Positions 1 through 10,400 of a stretch of 64,000 bases of DNA are shown one piece after another; the first letter of the stretch is position 1; every line of letters starts with the position of its first letter. The notes below the pieces were generated by a model. The model made no database searches and was not told the DNA's origin. It saw nothing but the letters and a program-made list of their open reading frames with translations. This stretch comes from Atriophallophorus winterbourni (lineage: Eukaryota; Platyhelminthes; Trematoda; Plagiorchiida; Microphallidae), in the NCBI GenBank assembly GCA_013407085.1, contig JACCGJ010001611.1, forward strand, positions 62,001 through 126,000. Reading direction: 5' to 3'. The translations under genes and the position numbers were made by a program.

Positions 1-835
1 ACCATCATCTTTGTCTTTACAGCCAGCTTGCGGTTACCCAAAACACGAGAGTTCAATCGGGACAGAATGACATCTGCTCTGCGAATCCGCTTATCACTCT
101 CCGTGTCTAGCGAGAGGTTATCCGCAATGGTTGAACCAAGTTATGTGAAATGATGTACTACTGATTCAAGATGACAGTTTCCATCAGTGATGATAGGAGG
201 CAATACAGTCCCTTGACCAAGGACTTTGGTCTTGCTCATGCTAATTGTTAGCCCAAAGTCTGCATGCCGACGAAAAGCAGGCCATTAGCGACTGGAGGTG
301 CTCTTAGGAGTGAGCAACAAAGGCTGCATCGTCGGCAAACTGACAGCTAGAACTTGCAGCCGGATCTGTAAGACATTAGCAAACAATTTGACGACAACAT
401 TCAGAAGTGAGATTCCTTTGTAATTGTTGCAGTCGCCTCTATCTCCCTTATTCTTAAATAGCGCGATGATCTTTGTGTCTCGCATCTCTTGTGGGACTCA
501 CTCCTCCTGACAGCACTGAAGAAGTAAATGGTGAAGAGGTTGTAATAAGCCTGCTCTACAGCATTTGATGAGCTCAGGTGGAATTCCGTCATCACCAGGG
601 GCCTTCCCATTCGCTAAGCGGTCGATTTCCCTATTAAGCTAATCAAGAGTAGAGAGAGTATCTAGGTATTCAATAGTCGGTAACCGCTCGACATTTTCAA
701 GTACATTTGGTAAAACCGTACTGTCCCTAGAGTAGAGAAAGGAGAAGTGCTCTACCCATCTTTCCATCTGCTGAGTTGTGTCCAAAATCGGGTCACAACT
801 ACTTTCTTGTAGTCCGATCACGTCCTTGAAATTTC
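1..835 (-). mobile_element. non-LTR retrotransposon RT fragment (RTE-like), degenerate
   Basis: Read on the minus strand from 835: QQMERWVEHFSFLYSRDS, EIDRLANGKAPGDDGIPPEL, then RDTKIIALFKNKGDRGDCNN and YKGISLLNV, then after a deletion LMACFSSACRHFGLTISMSK and LDTESDKRIRRADVILSRL. These are successive RT palm and thumb blocks of RTE/CR1-type LINEs. The catalytic F-A-D-D block is missing or mutated near 290-340, and several frame changes and stops occur. Continues past the left edge. Confidence 0.8.
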
Positions 836-3282
836 AAGGACGAGATCTTAAGCTTCCCAGGTGGCAGCGTATGAAGTATGTAACAGCACTAGAACTTCGC
901 AGACAGTTACAAGAACTGTATAAACCTTGTACAATTGTGGACTAGTTTGCCTACTTAGGTGATGCTACCGGGTACATTGATAAATTTTATGAGTTTTTCA
1001 CGAGCTAACCTTACGTACTTCTTGTCGGTCTTGCAAACTCATCTATAAATAAAATGGGTAAAACGGTCGTCGGTGTATGATTGGCATCAGTTATGTTTAC
1101 GCTAAAAATCATCTGGTAGATTAGATTATATCTAGAACTCATCGTATTAGTCTCTGACAGTTAATAGCAGCCGCCGACGTAGATACCAGGCAAGTACGAT
1201 TATCCACTATCGCTACCACAACGTACACAGCGATATCAGGTACCAGGTTGATTAACATCATTTGTTTTAATGTCTGATTACCCCATTCATTTGCTAGCAG
1301 CAACACTAAACTAAAACTGACGCTCTCTAGTCAAAGCAAAGGTAGGAAGATAGTTCTTCGAATAAAGTTCAACGAAACTTAAGTAAACTCACAAAGCTGA
1401 AATCGACACTCTCAAACAAAACGATTTTCATACAGAACAAGGGTACGTTTGATTCCCGTATACGAACTCAGTAGTATCCTGGACGTTGGAAATATATACT
1501 AACCCTACAGCTCTACGATTTACAAACAGGAACAGTTTCACGGCCTACTCTAATACGAACGTCTGATGGTTGTAATAGCGTCCAACATTATGACAATGGT
1601 CAAACAAAAAATACGCATTACGAAACACAAGTAATAGTTATTTCTAAAAGTAAGGGCTGAGGTGTCAACTTATAGACGGACGGATCAGGTAACTCAATTC
1701 CATCGCAGGTGAATGGTTGATTACTTGCGTAATTTTTATCCATGCGATTAATTTCCGGTAACACGAAAGGAATTTCACTCAGATCGAGGAGTACACCTAC
1801 TCTGACCACAGGCCAATCAATCATTCACAACTAACCAGTCAAACTGACCGTGACATTAGAAGCAAACGACACACGACTTGTTTATCATGCAACATACGAG
1901 CTATCATAGCAATAAGCGTCAATAAATCAAGCCACAAGGATGGCTTCTTTCAAGTTTGACACTGAACCGTGACACGTCATATGCAACATTCGACCAAAAT
2001 AATAAACAAAGTGTAAATAATGATTCTGGAAAGGGATCGTAGTTGTTTACGAAAGATTAAATTGAAAAATGCATTCGTACAAAATATCGTTTTGAAACAA
2101 GGGAGATAACACAGTGATGAATCGAGATAACTAAATCTTCAAGACATACGATCAGGATTTGAAATTAGTCCAGGACACACGGATGCAAAACAAAAATGCA
2201 CCGCCCCATGACCGGTTGATTGAGCGTGAATGCACTTATTTTTTTCCGGTTACGTTCGGAAGTAGCGTCGATTGTTTTATGACAATTCAATATTGATTTT
2301 AAAACAATGAAGTTCATATTTGGAATAATGTATACATATCTTCCGACACGGATTTACAATTATGAGGTAATTCTGTGCCTTATTCATGCAACATCCGTGC
2401 CAGGGATAATATGTATAATCGCAGTTGGTCATAGCTGAATGCATGTACTGAAACTTCGGCTTCGTCTTATGTACACAGTAGACGAATAGTCGTGCAGATA
2501 CGGTTTTCATATGTGTGACGACTTTCCAACCGTAAAATGTGAAGTATCGAAGGATCTCAGCGATGCTGGAGATTAGTTATCGATGTTGCATGTCAACATT
2601 CAAAGGTCATCTCATGGAGAATTGGGAGATTTGAGATTCGACAGATGAAGATTAAACATCACTAATTTCTTCCAATCGTCTGATGACATTTCGTGAACTT
2701 GTTCATTATAATGGCGCATGTTAATTAAATGTTATTCAGACAAACGATCATTCATATTGTCGATGGAAAAGAGAGATCACATGGAATAAAGTCACTCAAT
2801 GAGTGACGGTCTTATGCCAAAGAAATTACTTAGAATGAATTATTGATTCAAAACTGAGCAATCGAGGCGAATTTCGTATGACAGAACTGTCGTATAAACT
2901 TCAGATCGCAGGTTTATAAATCATTAACAGTCTGGATCAATGTGATTGAATATATTCCTAACATGGCCAATCAGTATGGTGGAGAAAAATATCCTGAAAT
3001 AAGAGCAATGAAACGGAGTAGGGAATATACTATCTATGTTGTAAATACGAGGCGAGGTGGTGAAATGAAAAAACACAGACTTCTTCTAAGGTACGTGTAT
3101 AAAGAGGACCAAAGAATGTCTTAAGACAACTACTGAAGACGAATGAGCAGTTCGCTGAACGGTACAATCTAAACGGAAGCATTGTGTACCAATAAAAGCA
3201 AAGAGAAACATCAGCCTTGTGAGTTTTCAATGATTGATGATGAAAAAATCACGTCAGATGGTCAAACAAGTTAGTGCTCTGC
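836..3282. other. intergenic DNA without recognised genes
   Basis: Only short open frames (under 80 codons), none with family similarity that I recognise. No tRNA or rRNA seen. Confidence 0.5.
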
Positions 3283-3442
3283 AGTGCAAGGAAATTTGAG
3301 TGCAATCGGCTAGAGTAGTTTTTGGTTAACGTTTCACTTCTGAAACAGAAGCTTCGTCAGATCAAGGGTGATAGTCAGGACAGGGAACATGATTAAGTAG
3401 TAGTCAACCCACCACCACTTATTTGACCTTACCGCTAAACAG
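3283..3442 (-). mobile_element. family A solo unit (Penelope terminal segment) with hammerhead
   Basis: About 160 bp similar to the outer half of the Penelope-like terminal repeat at 50916-51240. It begins at CTGTTTAGCGG and ends with CAAATTTCCTTGCA on the minus strand. Carries hammerhead A1. Confidence 0.75.
3316..3372 (-). ncRNA. hammerhead ribozyme motif A1, intact core
   Basis: Minus strand: CUGACGA (3354-3360), 7-bp stem II GCUUCUG/CAGAAGU with loop UUU, then GAAA and the self-complementary ACGU followed by U at the cleavage position. Stem I is weak in this copy. Small hammerheads of this shape are known from Penelope-like elements. Activity is an inference. Confidence 0.7.
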
Positions 3443-3575
3443 GTTAGTACTCTAAAGTATTGTGGTGCTCACATCCCCATCCCTTACACACCACTAGCGG
3501 TTTCCGGCTGTTTGCCGTCATCAGGTGGAGACAGTAAGATCAGGTTCAGTGAGCCTTGGTTAGTAGTCTATTTCG
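3443..3575 (-). mobile_element. family B unit, directly next to the family A unit
   Basis: On the minus strand it starts with CACTGAACCTGATCTTACTG, shared with the other family B copies (17.67 kb, 14.2 kb), then the hammerhead B1. Confidence 0.55.
3491..3528 (-). ncRNA. hammerhead ribozyme motif B1
   Basis: Stem I CCAC/GUGG, CUGAUGA, perfect stem II CGGC/GCCG with loop AAACA, GAAA. Stem III reads ACCGCU instead of the palindrome ACCGGU, a single change that should weaken it. Confidence 0.75.
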
Positions 3576-3599
3576 ACTTTAATGAGCCAAGACTATCAC

Positions 3600-5085
3600 T
3601 GCATTAACTCCATTAAATTGAGTGGCGGTTAATATGGTAGTTAGAAATGTTTCAACGTAACGCACAAAGTTTCAGCGAGAAATGCAAACAATTAAACTCG
3701 ATAGATGAACATGAAACTCAAACCTCATCCAAGACCAACCGTTAAATCTCATCATATTGGTTGATACTTAAATAACGAAATGTAACACCCTACAACATAG
3801 ATGTCACCATTCCGCGAAGATAAAATAACAGATAATCGCTTTGTCTTTGCATGCAAACCCACACTTATACTGGTTTAAACAAACAACAGTTGCTAATCTG
3901 CCAATACTGCTTTATATCAAATTGTAACAATTTCGAACGCGCGAAACCGAGAATTCGGATTCAGGGAAGTTTCCAGTTCGGAACTATGTTTTTCCCGTCG
4001 AGTGGCACTTAAAACCTGGATTCGGGTACATCACTGGTTCATAAACATTAAATTCACGTAAGGACGGTGCGAAATGAGGCATGATAAATTTATGTGAAGC
4101 CCTGGAATTCCAAAGGCGAAACAAACGTAGAAAAGGCGAAGTGTTTGTCGAATGTATTGGTACACCATGCATTTTGTCAAGCACAAGCGTTTCGAGAAAT
4201 GATTACGATCAAAGAAATTGTGAGTAATACAACTGCCGACAGTGCAAATATTTTTTGAGCACGCCAGAATCCACCATCGATCTCGTAAATCACATCTACA
4301 AAGCTTCAAATGGGCGACCTCTCTAGCAGTAGAGTTCGTACGAGGCAAAATAATGAAGCAAAGTGACCACCACTCGAGTAGTGCAAACATCTCGTGGCCA
4401 ATACTCTGTTAGGGAACCAGCGTATACCTTTTGTTCGGGAGGGCTTATTTTCTGACGAGAATAAAAAAAACCTGAATGCGCAGGAATCCCAAATAATTAG
4501 ACGGTTCAGACAGCACCCCGTGGCCGTAATAATAACAAAACCCACAATCCGAACCTGACACATGTGCATCAATTCATGATAGAGACGCTCGAAACTAGAA
4601 CACCCGAAAGCAGATGTTGTAACCACAGACTGGTAATCGATAGTAGGACAGACACACAAACAACATTATATATTTATATATCTACATTTGAAATGCGAAG
4701 ACTCGAACCGCAGGCATCAAGGTGTCTCTAGAAAGACCAGCGTTATAACTATGTAAACAATTCAAGAAACTGTGTGCATACAATACAACTTTTCGATTGC
4801 AACTGCGCTCGGAAAGCTTCAACTCACTAACCAGTATCATTCTAGGTCAACTGCAACAGTGATGCGATTGAACATTTTCCCTATGGTGTAACAGGAATAC
4901 AAAACCTGAAGGATAAAATGAGCGAACTTGACCTCAAAGAAGGTACTGCAACACCCAACTGGTTTAATGTGAATACTCACTTAACGCACTCCTACAAATA
5001 CACAGGTATACGACATAAATGGAACCGGTTATCAACCGCCATATACATTGAAACCTTAAAATCGAGCCAGAAAACAAAGTTTGAA
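3600..5085. other. intergenic DNA without recognised genes
   Basis: Contains overlapping minus-strand open frames at 4031-4390 (119 codons) and 4306-4659 (117 codons). Both are Cys-rich in irregular spacing and match no family I know; probably chance. Confidence 0.4.
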
Positions 5086-5087
5086 AT

Positions 5088-5325
5088 TCCATCACACACC
5101 CCACGACCTGTTTCGCGCTGTTTGCACTCATCAGGTAGGAATAGTAGGAGCAGGATCCGTATGCGCTTAAAACAGTGTAAGAATGATAAACAAGTTGCGC
5201 TTGTATGCTATTGTTGGATCAAGTTGGTACCACCAACCTGCTCAATCACATGAGCCCACAATCATGTAGATTGGGTTTGAACCCATGACCATGAACAAAA
5301 AGCTCATTTGCATGCATTTTCATCA
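5088..5325 (-). mobile_element. family B unit with tRNA-like B box and hammerhead
   Basis: Minus strand: starts GATGAAAATGCATGCAAATG, carries GGGTTCAAACCC (fits a pol III B box), and ends in hammerhead B2. The body without ribozyme recurs at 27605-27735. Confidence 0.65.
5099..5140 (-). ncRNA. hammerhead ribozyme motif B2
   Basis: Stem I CCUAC/GUGGG (one G-U), CUGAUGA, stem II GUGC/GCGC (one U-G) with loop AAACA, GAAA, then ACAGGU and C at the cleavage position. All catalytic core bases are present. Stem III has only two clean pairs. Confidence 0.78.
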
Positions 5326-5372
5326 CATTTTGCTTCGGACAAGTTTCATTAGATCAAGGTGTCAATATGAAC
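5326..5372 (-). ncRNA. degenerate family A hammerhead (A5)
   Basis: Minus strand CUAAUGA in place of CUGACGA, remnant AAGCAAAA in place of AAGUGAAA. Recognised by the flanking CACCUUGAU. Not expected to cleave. Confidence 0.4.
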
Positions 5373-5389
5373 AGCGTTCAGGTATAAAT

Positions 5390-7246
5390 TACACATGACT
5401 GCCCAATCCTAAGCTGGCTAAGAACAGCACAGACCATGGTAGGTGTTGAGCTAGCTAAGAAAGACAGGCGAGATCAATACCAATTGATGCACTCCGTTGC
5501 ATGTTGTGTAATCCCCCAACTATGTGCAGGTGTGATCAGCTTCCCTTGACCGATTAGGCTTCTTACCAAATCCGTACACACACTTGGAGTCATGCGCGCT
5601 GCAGAACCAGACACCAGATTGTGGAAATACATACCTCATTCACCTTGACGACTGTATACATACCTTCCTTTGTTAATTGACAAGCTTCAGCGTGAAGTTA
5701 TTCCCTATAAGGTTTTATATCCCTTCAACGTTATCAATATTGTGATATCGCCTGTCTATGTTAACAAGCTGAGCTCCTACCCTGGTCTGTGCAGTTTAAG
5801 ATTGGTCAGGTAAAAGCAATTTAAACTCAATCCATCTTCGTACTGACAGCCTTGACCAGCATCAGAACGAAACGCAAGCAAAAACTGCGCAAACCGATTC
5901 ATTACAAGCCTTTTTTCATGAATAGGATTTCCCGAGCAGTCACAAATATTTTCCAACAACGTGAACACCAAAAAATTCCATCACGACCAAACTGAGTAGA
6001 GAAAGACGATGGCGTTCGCAAACACCCCACAAGTAAGCCAAGCACCCAGGGTAAAAAACCGAACACTCGCGAACGAAATTGATGATGCGAGCGATAAGTG
6101 TGGCCAATCAGGCAACACTCGCCAGACAGCTGGGTTTGTGGTGCGCGCTGGTAAACTACCGCCGCTTCGATCGCGCATGAACATTCACGTCGTAATACAC
6201 CTACTACAACTACATACACAGTGGTGGTAATACGCGAACCAAACAGCATGTCAATACGGGCATTATAACAAACAAAAGATGAAAGACCACCAGCGGATTC
6301 AGGTTTGTGCGTGTGGATGTGCGCGTTTGTGCCCGGGTGTTGTGCATGTTGAACATGTTTACCACAAATCGGTCGAAACAATATGTCCACGTTGATGGAC
6401 GAAACCATAAACGTAACACATGTTTCACAAGCGTGAGAACAGCCCCGAGAATTGGACTCCTTGGTGGTCCTTCGTCTCGGTGGGTGGCATTGTAACATGA
6501 TCGCCGAGAGCTGGCATTGCAAACGTGAATGTCAATAAAAGTGTGCAATTTGGTACGATTGATGAAGGCAGAACGAGGTAGCGTCAATAAATGCGAACGC
6601 ATTTTGTACGACATTGCGAAACAACTCGAATGCGGAAAGAATATTTCTCAAGGTCATTGCAAGGTTACCTACCCTATTTGAAGCTAAGCATCACAGATTT
6701 TGTACCAAATTCAACCTTCAATGTAAATCGATATTGGCCCGAGGATCCTGATTTATGCTCAAACATTGAGTTACCGCCCTAATTGCACAATGGAAAACGA
6801 TTAGAAGCCCATTGCGCCCTAGAATAGTACAGATAATGACGAGTGAGTGAGCTAACGATAAGAGAACCGTTCATTCAAAAGTGCACACAATCCGAGTAAA
6901 GCAAGTAAGCAATCCTAAGCAAAGGGTTCATCAAATTTGTCTCGCGCCCCCTGACGAAAAATGTTAAATTTAGTTTTGGATCGAATAAATTATGAGTTGA
7001 CGACAATGACACGATTTGCGCCAAGCATAGGGGAAAACAAACAGGCAACTTGCTTGTACATCACAGATGCCCAGTAATGCATACGATATAGATGAGTAGT
7101 GAAATTAATCCAGAAATCAGCGAGGGTAGGTGTACTACACGAACTGTAAAAACAGGTACTGATGAAAACAGTGCCAGCGGATCTACGCACTCTGTAACAG
7201 AAACCATGAAACGATGGCAAAAGTGGTAAAAGAAAGATTAATGCAA
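5390..7246. other. region downstream of EXOC2, no recognised gene
   Basis: The longest non-transposon open frame of the window is here (minus strand 5902-6522, 206 codons). It has no recognisable domain and overlapping frames are also open. I treat it as unproven. Confidence 0.35.
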
Positions 7247-7253
7247 ATTTTAT
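7247..7253 (-). promoter_or_regulatory. candidate polyadenylation signal of EXOC2
   Basis: AATAAAA on the minus strand about 110 bases past the EXOC2 stop codon. Position is right for a short 3' UTR. No transcript evidence. Confidence 0.4.
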
Positions 7254-7359
7254 TCGCGAGAAAAAAACATAAGCATCACAGGAAGGCAAGTGTACAAAGC
7301 GAGCATGTCAGTGGCTATATGAAGGAAGTCAATTGTAAGCTGCCCGGAAACGCGAGAGT

Positions 7360-7465
7360 TTAACCACGAACGATAATTACCGAGCTTGATGGTTCTAGAA
7401 TAGTGAACCCGTCAATAAGCAATCGAAAGCGCGATTTCTCTCGATCCAATAACCGTTCAAGGTAG
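7360..7465 (-). CDS. EXOC2: EXOC2 exon 21, C-terminus and stop (residues 916-950)
   Basis: Reads YLERLLDREKSRFRLLI to VIIVRG and TAA. Human EXOC2 ends with KLLEELLNKFKSSMHLQL and a short tail of the same length. Acceptor TTTGTACAG. Confidence 0.93.
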
Positions 7466-10400
7466 CTGTACAAACAAACGGTTCGACGATGTGAGAAATT
7501 TTCGTCAGGGAAACAAATAACAAACAGCGGGAGTCGAGGCATATAGAACACAAATTCTAAACGAGTTAGGACATTTTTCAACATTTAATCAGAACACTGT
7601 GGCCCATAGAACCAGTTTCTTCAACACAAAGATTTACAGATGATATGATTTCGCCAGCCGGACCTTGCTTGACCTTTGTAGTTATTTTTTAACTAATATC
7701 AGTACCCGTTTCACAGCCGTACGATGGGGATTCAGGTTAAACACGTTTCCGGAAAAATCCAACTATGGGAATTCGAATCTGAGGGGTCAGATTGTTAGTC
7801 AAGCGTCCTATCCGTCGGCCCCCAAAAAATAGTGAAGGGAGATAAAATTGCAGGGGTAAAAGTTACGACACGTTGGGACTTGTATGCACTGGTATGGTAT
7901 GGCATGGTATGAAATCACGCAAGCCGGATCCAGACAAAGTGTCGCACAGTTAGAGACTGCACGTGGGCTAAGATACTGTCGGGTTGCCCAGGCCTAGACA
8001 GATATGAGGAAGAAAAAAGAACAGGAAATGGTAGTTGGACTACAGACTGTTTCAGCATGCACCATGGTGTTAGCCGCGCATCACAAAGTACTGCACGATT
8101 GCACATCCGTGTATGCACTACATAGTGTTGAATGATCAGACAAGCACTGCAACTTCTGTACGAGTGAAATCACAAGCATGGGTCCAGTCAAAGTGCCGCA
8201 CAGTGATTGCACGTGGATTGTGATGCTGTCAGGCTGCCCGGGTCGAAACAGAAGCAATAAAAAGGCAAATAGCAATGCGATTCCATCTTGTTTCTGCATG
8301 AAGTTCAGTAACGGTGACAGATCAATTTAACATAGTGTTAGCAACACAGTACACCAGAATTTATAGACAGAAAATGGATGGTTCAGTATAATCCACCAAG
8401 TAAATTTCAATATGAAGTTGGATACTGACTTTCTAATTATACGTTAGCATTTGCTCGTGATTACCGTCGCACAGGGTCGAGTAAAACCAAATAAATTCGA
8501 TGTGGCACATGCGCATTGCACCAGACAAAGCAAAATGACGTGTTGCTCGACTAAAAATTGGTTTAACGCAATGTGGAAACGAAATAAAACTCTTGTCAGT
8601 AATCAATGAGACCGTCCTGGCTGTATCAAAACTGACACCAATGGCGACCGGGAAAAAAGGAACCATCCGATAGGCGCCGTTTGGACAGTTTGTTTTGTGA
8701 GAATGAACCACAATTTGTTGGTTTACATTCAACACACGGAAACGTCAAAACAGGGTGATAAATCACATACCGCTGTTCGTCTGGATCCGAGCAAACAGAT
8801 TTCAGTGTCGAACACCATTCGTCTAGTTTGTTAAGTGCATTTTGAGTGAATAATTTGGTCGGTAGTACGGCCTGGACTGTTTGCAGGTCCAAAAGGAGTT
8901 GAACATGATCCGAACGGGAGATGGATTGTAAATTGAGCTTGCTGAAAATTAAAGTACTTTCAAGTTTAAATACAGAGTACTGGACGAAATTTAATGAGAA
9001 ACTCTAGGCTGAAATGATTCCTTAGACACTCATATCGTCAAAATAAGTTGGCACATTGATCTGCACTAAACAAAGAATCATACGTTGCCTCGATGTATAC
9101 ACCCAAAACACTATAGTACAAATACGTGTGGCGAGAACTTGGCTGTAAGCATGCTTCGTAATAGCACACCACATGAGACCGACCGATGACCCGATGCACG
9201 AAGGTATGAAGTGACGCGAAGTCGCAAACAGCTTGGGTTAATAAGCTTATCAAAATATGCATGCCACTGTAATGACAAGCTAAATTCTGTTTCCACTGCA
9301 TGCAGTTTACTATTTTTGCTTCCAAGCGGATAGCACAACGACATGGCAAGGTACATGTCATTGTAGAGGCAAAGCGTGCCCATTCAACGCTGTTCGGTGA
9401 TATGCAGAACACCACAATTCAGCACAACACAAGAGAAGGATACACCGAAAAACATCAACAATAATCGTAAACCTGTAAGAATTCGGTTTCCAGAAGAAAC
9501 AGAACGGGGGGGGGGTAGACGAGATCAATGTTAGACAGATTGTCCTCAATAGCGGAATAGACTTTTGAACCGGAGCGGGAATTGATGCATGGCAATCAAA
9601 GCCTAAAGAAAGCAGTCGAGTTGATGTCGATCTACTCGATCAGGAAACTAGATGGAATGCATGCACCATTCGAGGTGTAGGTACATCATCCGAGTTTGTT
9701 TGTGCTTGCTTCGCTATAGACTCCATAGCTATCAATTCCCACCCATCCTCATCTTTCACGATTTTATTTTTTCATGGTTGTGTGACAGTTAAGCATCCGG
9801 TGTCAAGCTATTCCTGATTATGATGATGATCTGACATACGACCATTTGAAAACAAGATGAGCGGTTCAGATGAGGTGACTGATTCGGATTAAAAAAATAT
9901 TATTTCGAACCGGACACAAAAGAAATGCGTAAAATGATAAAGAGACTGACCTGAAAGATGAATGAATTTGTTCAACTAGAAAAGTCAAGAGCTGTGTCAA
10001 AATGGTGTGAATCGGCTTTTCCACGCGACCCTTGGAGTTACGGAGATAGCAGCCTGTACCGAGCAGTAAGGCGAGTTCGGAAAATATGTGAGCCAAATTG
10101 GTCAAAACACATCGCACCGCCATATGTGCACCTGAAAGAAAGAGACAGGGCGGAGAAAAGATGCAAGCGACGCGAAAACAATGCGAAGGCCCCCAACACG
10201 ATCAAACCACTCAGTTTGGGTTCAAGTAAAACCCCATTGGAATGGCAATAATGTAAGGACAATCATTTTCCTTAACCGACCATTGGGGTCTACATAATTT
10301 CACCATACTGAAAATGGTGCCACAGTATTGTTCCGATGAATATCAGTTACAAGAATATACAACCAAGCAGAACTTTTAGAATCGCGCTAAACTGATTTTA

